A stretch of 5,351 bases of DNA. Source: Acidobacteriota bacterium (GTDB taxonomy: Bacteria > Acidobacteriota > UBA4820 > DSQY01). This document shows positions 1-4,867 of this stretch, piece after piece; the first letter of the stretch is position 1; each line of letters opens with the position of its first letter. The position numbers and the translations under genes are program-made. Below the pieces are notes generated by a model, which saw only the letters and a list, made by a program, of their open reading frames with translations, had not been told where the DNA came from and did not search any database. Where the stretch lies: contig JAKAIJ010000186.1 in NCBI GenBank assembly GCA_021814355.1, positions 1 to 5,351 of the forward strand, written 5' to 3'.

Positions 1-2707
1 CGTTGTTGTACCGGACCCACCGCGTGAATGCCCCCGATCCCTGGTCGTCATAGGACTCCACCTCGTCCGGCAGGCCGTCCCCGTTCACGTCCACGAGCCG
101 GACGCCCGTGTCCCTCACCTCCGAGGTGTTCTGGTCAATGGAGACGAAGGGCTCGGCCCCCGCGGTCCACTCCGGCGCCCGCTCCCACTGGAACGTCTTG
201 GGGTTGAACAGGCTCGCCGCGGCGAACAGCACCATCTGCGAGGGGGAGTAGTAGAGCTGCTGGAACGAGAGCATGTCGGCGTGCCCGTCGCCGTTCACGT
301 CCACGAACTGTGTGCCCTGCTCCACGGAGTTCATCGTCGCGTGGTCGCCCGGGACCAGAAGGACGCTCGCGTAGGGCTTGAAACGCCCGCCGTCGTAGGC
401 CCATTCGGCCGGGGACATGTTCCCCGCCGCGTCGTAGGCGACCACCAGGAAGGTCCCCCCCAGGCCCACATCGCCGATGGGGAAGGCCGCCGACGTCGCG
501 CCGCCCTCGGGGGAGGCGTCCGCCTGCGGCGGCGCCAGCCAGGTGGCGTACGTGACGGCGCCGCCGCCGTCTGAGGCGGTCCAGGCGAAGTCAAGCCGCG
601 TGACGAACCCGTCCTGGGGAACCTGCGTGAAGTGGACCTCCGGCGGGGTCGTGTCGGGCCCCGCGACGACGGTGAACGGGAGCGAAATCTTGACGATGTC
701 GCCGCCGCCCCCGCCGCGCGGCGGGGTGCTCGTCAGCTGGACATAGAAGGTGTAGGAGCCGGGCCCGAGATTCTCCAGGCAGCGCATCCCGATGTAGGCC
801 TGCGACCGCACGGTCGGGACGTCCTTGGGCGCAGTCCAGACGATGGGGCCCGTCCCCGTCTTCAGTCCGGTGGCCATGGTGACCGGGAAGTTGCCCTTGA
901 GCACCCCCGGATCGGCCCTCCAGGTGAAGAGGAGCCGCCCCCCGGCGGTCCCGCCGCTCCGGGGAACGATCCCCCACTTCAGGGCCTCGGGTCTTCCCCC
1001 GCGTAGCGGGACCGGGAAGAGCGCGAAGCTCTCCTCGCCCGAGCAGGTGGGCTGGGCGATGATCCCCCTCGGGAGATGGACCACCGAGCCCAGCACGTCC
1101 TGGTCCCACCCCGTGCCGTCCTTCCGCCCGAGGTAGACGGCGCTCGCCCAGGGGACGTTGTCCGCCCGGCGGTTGCTGTCAATCTTCTCGGGAATGCCGT
1201 CCCCCGTGATGTCCGCGAAGCGCACTCCCAAATCCACCATCCCGTGCTGGTACTGCCCCGACACGAGGTAGTAGCCCACCGGCTGGCCCGGGTAGGAGAG
1301 CCCCTGCACGGGGATCCAGGTGCCGCCGCTGGGGCCGGGGTTCAAGTAGAGCGCCCGCACCTCCGGGTCGGCCTGCCCCGTCCCCGCGTCAAACCCGTCG
1401 TAAGCGTCCAGCTTGTCGGGCAGCCCGTCGCCGTTGACGTCCAGGAAGAGCGCGCCATTCGAGGCGGTGCCCGCGAAGCCGTCGCCGCCCCCCGGGAAGC
1501 CGCCCGCCTGATAGAAGTTTCGGGTCAGGGGAAGGCCCTCGATGTGGCCGTAAGTGGCGGAAGAGTCCTGTGTCCACTCGATGGGCTGCGCCCCCGTGGC
1601 TTTAGAGTAGGCGAACTCGACCTTCGGGTAGGAGGAGGCGGGATCGTTGATGTGCACCGAGGCGAGGAGGCTCTGGCCGGTCCAGTCGCTCACCGTGTAG
1701 CCCAGGTAGTAGCTTCGCTGCACGGCCTGCTCGTAGAGGACCTCGATCTTCGCGAGCCGGTCCCCCACATCCTGCCGCGTTCCGTTCCAGAACGAGTGGC
1801 GCTTGTCGGGGCGGTCCTCCCAGACGAACCGCACGCTCGCGAAGTGGTGGTAGCCTGAGAGGGCGCGGTTCCCGCCGTAGAGGATCTCGGAGGGCAGGAG
1901 GTTGCCCGCGCTCGTCCAGGCCCCGCCTACGTCGCGCCCCTGGCAGTAGCGGTACTCCATCGTGTTGTCGTCCGCGTCCGAGACGAGACGGAGCATCCAC
2001 TGGTTGCGGCGGGGCTCCGCGTTGGGGCCGCTCGGCGGGTCGGAGTAGGCCAACGAGTAATCGCTCTCGGTGTCGGCCGGGGCGCCGCCCGTCGCGGGCA
2101 GCGGGCCGAAGTAATACCGCTCTCCGGACTTGCTCCAGACCTCCCACCAGGCCACCTGGTCGGTGAGGACGGTCTGGGTCACGTTGCCGCGGGTGAACGT
2201 CCAGATGAGGTAGTGCGCGATCACGTTGCTCCAGGATTCGACGCGGGTGCGGAAGCTCCGCTTGGCGTCCGAGCCCTCGATCGCCGTGGGCCCCAGGGGC
2301 ATCAGCTCCACGCTCGCGCCGTTCAGATTCAGGAAGAAGCGGTCGTCCGGGCCGTAGGTGGGAGCGCCGCGTCCGGGGCCCACGCGGAAGACTGAGGAGA
2401 CCGGAATCCCCCACCCGGTGCCCGCCAGCCCGCTCGCCAACGACGAGGTGTAGGAGAGCCCCACCGAGGGCTGGAGCCCGTTGCGCCCGGGGATCACCTC
2501 CACGGGGACCGAGGTGGAGTAGGAGCCCGTGAACCCGCTCACCGCCCCCGACACCATCGTCCCTTGGCCGGAGGGCGTCTGCCCCGACTGGACCGGCAGC
2601 ACCGGGTCCGAGGCCGTCTTGGGCGCCAGCGCCAGACCCAGGCACGCCAGTGCCCCGAGGCCGAGCTTCCACACGGTGCCCCACGCCCGAACGCGCCTTC
2701 TCGCCAT
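1..2707 (-). CDS. Secreted SpvB/TcB-like protein with FG-GAP repeats (partial, C-terminus beyond left edge)
   Basis: One open frame gives 902 residues from ATG at 2707 with no stop before the window edge. GGGAGGGG lies 4 nt upstream of the ATG. Residues 1-14 are basic and 15-28 hydrophobic (LGLGALACLGLALA), a Sec-type signal peptide with cleavage likely near 28-33. Residues about 55-420 match the SpvB domain of Salmonella SpvB and insecticidal TcB proteins; the clearest stretch is 73-100, with PGRNGLQPS, LSYTSS and GTGWG. Four FG-GAP/VCBS-type Ca-binding loops follow: DVNGDGLPD (423-431), DITGDGIPE (499-507), DVNGDGHAD (803-811) and DVNGDGLPD (873-881). Between the second and third sits a beta-rich insert ending in an Ig-like domain (about 685-775, starting DTTPPEV, ending near DAAGNMSPAEW). 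Family knowledge: such proteins often continue into an Rhs/YD shell, sometimes with a C-terminal toxin. That part is not visible, so toxin activity is unproven; a cell-surface structural protein is equally possible. Family call firm, function not. Confidence 0.88.
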   Translation of the reverse strand, partial: MARRRVRAWGTVWKLGLGALACLGLALAPKTASDPVLPVQSGQTPSGQGTMVSGAVSGFTGSYSTSVPVEVIPGRNGLQPSVGLSYTSSLASGLAGTGWGIPVSSVFRVGPGRGAPTYGPDDRFFLNLNGASVELMPLGPTAIEGSDAKRSFRTRVESWSNVIAHYLIWTFTRGNVTQTVLTDQVAWWEVWSKSGERYYFGPLPATGGAPADTESDYSLAYSDPPSGPNAEPRRNQWMLRLVSDADDNTMEYRYCQGRDVGGAWTSAGNLLPSEILYGGNRALSGYHHFASVRFVWEDRPDKRHSFWNGTRQDVGDRLAKIEVLYEQAVQRSYYLGYTVSDWTGQSLLASVHINDPASSYPKVEFAYSKATGAQPIEWTQDSSATYGHIEGLPLTRNFYQAGGFPGGGDGFAGTASNGALFLDVNGDGLPDKLDAYDGFDAGTGQADPEVRALYLNPGPSGGTWIPVQGLSYPGQPVGYYLVSGQYQHGMVDLGVRFADITGDGIPEKIDSNRRADNVPWASAVYLGRKDGTGWDQDVLGSVVHLPRGIIAQPTCSGEESFALFPVPLRGGRPEALKWGIVPRSGGTAGGRLLFTWRADPGVLKGNFPVTMATGLKTGTGPIVWTAPKDVPTVRSQAYIGMRCLENLGPGSYTFYVQLTSTPPRGGGGGDIVKISLPFTVVAGPDTTPPEVHFTQVPQDGFVTRLDFAWTASDGGGAVTYATWLAPPQADASPEGGATSAAFPIGDVGLGGTFLVVAYDAAGNMSPAEWAYDGGRFKPYASVLLVPGDHATMNSVEQGTQFVDVNGDGHADMLSFQQLYYSPSQMVLFAAASLFNPKTFQWERAPEWTAGAEPFVSIDQNTSEVRDTGVRLVDVNGDGLPDEVESYDDQGSGAFTRWVRYNN

Positions 2708-2711
2708 GGTT

Positions 2712-2719
2712 CCCCTCCC
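2712..2719 (-). promoter_or_regulatory. Ribosome binding site of the SpvB-like gene
   Basis: The minus strand reads GGGAGGGG, then four bases (AACC), then ATG at 2707. This strong purine-rich site fixes the start and places the signal peptide at the very N-terminus. Confidence 0.75.
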
Positions 2720-2760
2720 AAAGAGTACTACAAAATGTGGGCGTTCCTCATTTGAAAGAG

Positions 2761-2789
2761 GATGTACGGGGCCGGACGCGGGCTGTCAA
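2761..2789 (-). promoter_or_regulatory. Predicted sigma70-type promoter of the SpvB-like gene
   Basis: On the minus strand a perfect TTGACA (-35, 2784-2789) is followed after exactly 17 bases by TACATC (-10, 2761-2766; three of six consensus bases). A T-run lies just upstream of the -35. Transcription would start near 2754, leaving a leader of about 47 nt before ATG 2707. The -35 and spacing are strong and the -10 is weak, which could mean a moderate or activator-assisted promoter. It is a sequence match only. Confidence 0.5.
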
Positions 2790-2858
2790 GAAAAATCGCG
2801 GAGCCGAGGGGAAGACTTCGGGACAAGAAATAAGGCAGGGCGAGATTACAAAAATAGG

Positions 2859-2949
2859 CCTCGCGCCAAGTACGCCAAGAAAAACTCCTTCTTTACAAAA
2901 GGCAGAATCTTTAGTTTTCTCTTTGCGACCTTTGCGGCTTTGCGCGACC
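2859..2949. repeat. Imperfect inverted repeat made of CGCAAAG/CGCCAAG heptamers
   Basis: The left arm (2859-2888) reads TCGCGCCAAG, then TACGCCAAGA, then AAAACT on the plus strand. The right arm (2913-2949), read on the minus strand, gives TCGCGCAAAG, CCGCAAAG, GTCGCAAAGAG, then AAAACT. The arms therefore pair as TCGCGC(C/A)AAG, (T/G)(A/T)CGC(C/A)AAG and AAAACT, with one extra heptamer unit in the right arm. Between them is about 24 bp of A/T-rich sequence. Similar CGCAAAG-rich interspersed repeats recur, from memory, between genes in many environmental genomes. A transcription-end stem, a small non-autonomous mobile element or a protein-binding array are all possible. Confidence 0.6.
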
Positions 2950-2997
2950 TAATTTCTTCTCGCTTCGTTCCCTCGAATCAGAGAAGATCCAAGACGG

Positions 2998-3016
2998 TCT
3001 CGCGCCGGGGCGCAAA
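2998..3016 (+). repeat. Possible partial copy of the heptamer repeat
   Basis: The plus strand reads TCTCGCGCC and then, after three G, GCGCAAAG. This resembles the left arm of the inverted repeat at 2859-2888 (CCTCGCGCC followed by a CGCCAAG unit). It is short and GC-rich, so the match may be chance, but it has the same unit order and orientation. Confidence 0.3.
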
Positions 3017-3030
3017 GGGAGAGGTGGGGA

Positions 3031-3046
3031 GGAGAAGGCTTTCTCC
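3031..3046 (-). terminator. Small hairpin just after the pseudouridine synthase gene
   Basis: A perfect 6-bp stem (GGAGAA / TTCTCC, loop of four) begins 5 nt after the TAG stop at 3052. No U-run follows on the minus strand, so it is not a classical intrinsic terminator. It may protect the 3' end or contribute to a weak or Rho-assisted stop, alone or with the larger inverted repeat farther on. Confidence 0.25.
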
Positions 3047-3051
3047 GTTGC

Positions 3052-3954
3052 CTACATGCCTTCGTTCTGGCTCCTGAGAGCGCGGGGGGGCGGGCACTCG
3101 AGCCGAAGGAGAAGGCCCGTGGCGGGGTGGGGCAGAACGAGCCGGAGGGCGTGGAGGAGGTAGCCCGTGTCGCCGGGGAGGGCGGCGCCCTTCCCGCGGA
3201 AGGCCCCGCCTGGGGCGTAAAGCGGATCGCCCACGAGCGGGTAGCCGCAGGCGGCCAAGTGGATGCGGATCTGGTGGGGCCGGCCCGTGGTGATGGCCAC
3301 CTCCACCAGACTCGCCGTCCCATGGCGCTCGATCACCCGGACGTCGCTGCGGGAAGGCTTTCCCCCGGGGCTCGCGGCGTGGACCCGGCCCAGCCGGGGA
3401 TGGGGAAGCGGACCGATGGGCGCCTCCACGGAGAAAACGTCGCGCGCAGGCGAGCCCTCGACCCGCGCGCGGTAGACCTTGGTGACGCGGCGGTCGCGCC
3501 AGGCGGCGGCCACGGTCCGCCCCGCCTCGGCGGTGCGCGTGAAGAGCACCACCCCGGAGGTTCCCCGGCCGAGCCGGTGGGCGGGCGAGGCGCCGGGGTA
3601 GCGCCGCCGGACGAGAGAGAGCAGCGTGTTCTCCAGGAAGCCACCGCCGGGGAGGGTGGGCAGGCCGGAGGGCTTGGCCACGGCCACGAGTGCCGCGTCC
3701 TCGTGGAGCACCGCGTAGAAACCTGGGGCCTCGGGCTCGCGCCAGGGCGGCCGCACCCACCGAAGCTCCTGCCCCGCCATGAGCACCCGGGAGGCGCTCG
3801 CCGGCGCGCCGTCCAGAAGCACCCTCCCCGCGGCGATGCGCTCGGCCCATTCGGCCTCGGGCGTGTGGCCGTAACGCACGGCCAGGTGCGCGAGGAGGGT
3901 CCGCCCGGCGCCGCCGCGGCCGATGATCTCGCGGTAGACGAAGCCTTCGTTCAC
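3052..3954 (-). CDS. RluA-family RNA pseudouridine synthase with S4 domain; active-site Asp position is Gly
   Basis: The 300-residue product resembles the RluA family, which converts uridine to pseudouridine in rRNA or tRNA. Residues about 17-67 form an S4-type RNA-binding domain (AERIAAGRVLLDG, then VLMAGQEL). The synthase core follows: VAVAKPSGLPTLPGG (90-104), HRLGRGTSG (126-134), VTKVYRARVEG (157-167) and TGRPHQIRIH (223-232) with GDPLY (242-246). In classical members the second motif is HRLDRxTSG and its Asp is the catalytic nucleophile; here residue 129 is Gly (codon GGC, 3568-3570). I chose the GTG at 3954 because GAGGG lies 7 nt upstream and the S4 domain starts soon after. The frame stays open upstream to 4452, but that stretch is antisense-like junk over pilZ. 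The start is 49 bp after the pilZ stop, so cotranscription with pilZ is likely. I cannot assign RluA, RluC or RluD or the target base. Confidence 0.9.
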   Translation of the reverse strand: MNEGFVYREIIGRGGAGRTLLAHLAVRYGHTPEAEWAERIAAGRVLLDGAPASASRVLMAGQELRWVRPPWREPEAPGFYAVLHEDAALVAVAKPSGLPTLPGGGFLENTLLSLVRRRYPGASPAHRLGRGTSGVVLFTRTAEAGRTVAAAWRDRRVTKVYRARVEGSPARDVFSVEAPIGPLPHPRLGRVHAASPGGKPSRSDVRVIERHGTASLVEVAITTGRPHQIRIHLAACGYPLVGDPLYAPGGAFRGKGAALPGDTGYLLHALRLVLPHPATGLLLRLECPPPRALRSQNEGM

Positions 3955-4003
3955 CGTCCGTCCCTCGCGGCCGCCGGCGCCTGGAGAAGCCCGCCCGGCG
4001 CCG

Positions 4004-4360
4004 TCAGGTCGTAACGCCGGGGCGGGTTTCGAGGTCCACGAAGAGCTCGGCGAGGACGGGACGGTCGGCGGGGCGGAAGTGGGTGAACTCCACCCCCGTG
4101 TCGAAGCCGCCGTCCTCCCGCGCGAGGACGTAGACGACGCGGGCCCCCACCTCGACGATGCGCTCCCGGACGGCGATGGCCATGAAGAGCCGGTCGCCCG
4201 CCTCGAAGCGCTTAGGGTGGGAGAAGAGGCACCCGCCGAGGCCCACGTCCTCGGTCCTCGTGAAGGTCTCGTCGTCCCAGTTGTCCTCCCGCCGGACCAG
4301 AACGTGGAACCGCGACGGGATCCTCGGGAACCGGCGCTGCTCTCTCGCCGCCTGGGCCAT
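4004..4360 (-). CDS. Single-domain PilZ protein (predicted cyclic-di-GMP receptor)
   Basis: The 118-residue product is a stand-alone PilZ domain, a fold that binds the second messenger cyclic-di-GMP and passes the signal to motility, exopolysaccharide or enzyme partners in the cytoplasm. The arginine motif RxxxR appears as R9-RFP-R13, followed by a conserved-looking PSR (15-17). The second motif, usually (D/N)xSxxG, is D38-VGLG-G43 with Gly in place of Ser. Later strands (GDRLFMAIAV, VEVGARVVYV, FDTGVEFTHF) fit the PilZ beta barrel. No membrane segment or signal peptide is visible. ATG 4360 is supported by GAGGAGGGGAGG ending 4 nt upstream. A promoter lies just upstream and the pseudouridine synthase gene follows after 49 bp, so the two are probably one transcript. 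Family call is strong; ligand binding is likely but the Ser change leaves room for doubt. The partner is unknown. Confidence 0.85.
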   Translation of the reverse strand: MAQAAREQRRFPRIPSRFHVLVRREDNWDDETFTRTEDVGLGGCLFSHPKRFEAGDRLFMAIAVRERIVEVGARVVYVLAREDGGFDTGVEFTHFRPADRPVLAELFVDLETRPGVTT

Positions 4361-4364
4361 GGCG

Positions 4365-4376
4365 CCTCCCCTCCTC
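4365..4376 (-). promoter_or_regulatory. Ribosome binding site of the pilZ-type gene
   Basis: The minus strand reads GAGGAGGGGAGG, ending 4 nt before ATG 4360. It is an unusually long anti-16S match and decides the start codon. Confidence 0.7.
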
Positions 4377-4383
4377 TGCCCCC

Positions 4384-4412
4384 AACATAGTCCGCGCGGG
4401 GGAACGAGGCAA
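4384..4412 (-). promoter_or_regulatory. Predicted sigma70-type promoter for the pilZ-synthase pair
   Basis: On the minus strand TTGCCT (-35, 4407-4412) and TATGTT (-10, 4384-4389) are separated by exactly 17 bases, each matching four of six consensus bases. Transcription would begin near 4377, giving a very short leader that is almost entirely the ribosome binding site of the PilZ gene. This agrees with pilZ being the first gene of its own transcript rather than read only from the upstream gene. Confidence 0.5.
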
Positions 4413-4459
4413 GCGGCACCCCGGGCGCACAGCGGGGGGACGCAGCCTTCATGGCGGCG

Positions 4460-4789
4460 TCAAGTAGGCAAGAGAGATTTCTCGAGGGCCTCCAGGAGCT
4501 CGGCGGCCTGCCTGCGGACCGCGGGGCCGGCGGGGGCCCTCGGGTCCAGGTCCGAGAGCGACTCCCGCAGGGACCAGAGCCGGCACGGGTTCTGCCAGGC
4601 GGCGGCGCCGGGGCGGCCCCAGGCGCAGGGGGCGCACTCCTCGCGGCAGCCCATGGCGGTGATGGCCTTCGCCCCCTCCAACTCGTCCAGGAGGTCGCGC
4701 GCGGCGTTGAGCGCCTCGCGCTTATGGTTCTTCACGTAGTGGGAGAGGATCCGCTTCAGCTCGAGCAGGCGCGCTTCGGTCACGGACAT
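4460..4789 (-). CDS. Unrecognised small protein with a four-cysteine cluster
   Basis: I do not recognise a family for this 109-residue product. Residues 5-38 look like one long charged, amphipathic helix or helical pair (ARLLELKRILSHYVKNHK, then ALNAARDLLDELEG), and residues about 90-107 form a second helix (VRRQAAELLEALEKSLL). Between them lie four cysteines spaced C48-x3-C52-x2-C55-x13-C69 in a Trp-, Pro- and Gly-rich segment. That could bind Zn or an Fe-S cluster or hold disulfides, but nothing here proves metal binding. There is no signal peptide or membrane segment, so it is probably cytoplasmic. ATG 4789 has GGAG six bases upstream (4796-4799). A perfect extended -10 box and a hairpin precede it, supporting a real gene with its own promoter. 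It follows the polyphosphate kinase gene by 78 bp; any link between the two is speculative. Confidence 0.7.
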   Translation of the reverse strand: MSVTEARLLELKRILSHYVKNHKREALNAARDLLDELEGAKAITAMGCREECAPCAWGRPGAAAWQNPCRLWSLRESLSDLDPRAPAGPAVRRQAAELLEALEKSLLPT

Positions 4790-4795
4790 GGCTGG

Positions 4796-4799
4796 CTCC
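4796..4799 (-). promoter_or_regulatory. Ribosome binding site of the four-cysteine gene
   Basis: GGAG on the minus strand, six bases before ATG 4789. It lies only four bases after the leader hairpin, so the stem could affect ribosome access. Confidence 0.6.
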
Positions 4800-4803
4800 G
4801 GAG

Positions 4804-4829
4804 GCGGCGGGCTCCACCGAGCCCGCCGC
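4804..4829 (-). other. Perfect 11-bp leader hairpin before the four-cysteine gene
   Basis: The arms GCGGCGGGCTC (4804-4814) and GAGCCCGCCGC (4819-4829) are exact inverted copies around a four-base loop. No U-run follows on either strand, so it is not a typical intrinsic terminator. If transcription starts at the extended -10 just upstream, the stem would form the very 5' end of the mRNA, which can stabilise transcripts or tune translation. In read-through RNA from the kinase gene, the extra CCGCCGC copy at 4831-4837 could compete for the same partner arm. Confidence 0.6.
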
Positions 4830-4837
4830 AGCGGCGG

Positions 4838-4846
4838 ATTATAGCA
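4838..4846 (-). promoter_or_regulatory. Extended -10 promoter element (TGCTATAAT)
   Basis: The minus strand reads TGCTATAAT, a perfect TATAAT with the TG of an extended -10. No good -35 is seen 16-18 bases upstream, as is usual for extended -10 promoters. Transcription would start near 4829-4831, at the edge of the hairpin. An A/T-only hexamer stands out in this GC-rich gap. Confidence 0.55.
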
Positions 4847-4860
4847 CGGCGAGAACGCCG
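4847..4860 (-). other. Short hairpin after the polyphosphate kinase gene
   Basis: A 5-bp GC stem (CGGCG / CGCCG, loop of four) lies 7 nt after the kinase stop codon. It lacks a U-run and is short; it could be a weak transcription-end signal or chance in GC-rich DNA. Confidence 0.2.
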
Positions 4861-4867
4861 CCGGGCC

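Larger units (their letters stand above)
2708..3051. other. A/T-rich intergenic region between rluA-like and SpvB-like genes
   Basis: This 344-bp gap is visibly richer in A/T than the GC-rich genes on both sides, most clearly from about 2820 to 2990. It contains the promoter and ribosome binding site of the SpvB-like gene, an imperfect inverted repeat of CGCAAAG-like units (2859-2949), a possible partial further copy (2998-3016), and a small hairpin just after the synthase gene (3031-3046). I found no convincing protein or tRNA in it. The plus-strand open frame crossing it is antisense to the SpvB-like gene at one end and shows no family features. Confidence 0.7.

Noticed and set aside
2642..2644. 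Lipobox cysteine (residue 22) in the SpvB-like signal peptide
   Set aside because: The preceding residues (A-L-A) do not fit the usual L-(A/S/T)-(G/A)-C pattern and the hydrophobic core continues past the cysteine, so lipoprotein processing is unlikely.
1602..2684. Minus-strand 360-codon open frame
   Set aside because: It is an out-of-frame shadow of the SpvB-like gene: Arg/Pro/Gly-rich with no domain signals, while the frame from 2707 has a signal peptide and clear SpvB and FG-GAP motifs.
2529..3077. Plus-strand 182-codon open frame spanning the A/T-rich gap
   Set aside because: It overlaps the start of the SpvB-like gene in antisense, reads through the inverted repeat and shows no family features or good ribosome binding site.
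3974..4002. Two copies of CCGGCGCC between the PilZ and synthase genes
   Set aside because: They could pair into a stem, but such palindromic GC octamers are expected by chance in DNA this GC-rich and nothing else supports a site.
3127..4014. Plus-strand 295-codon open frame
   Set aside because: It lies antisense to the pseudouridine synthase, which has unmistakable family motifs. High GC makes such long antisense frames common.
3955..4452. N-terminal extension of the pseudouridine synthase up to 4452
   Set aside because: The extra 166 codons overlap the PilZ gene completely and are low-complexity Ser/Arg/Pro-rich; GTG 3954 has a ribosome binding site and fits the S4 domain.
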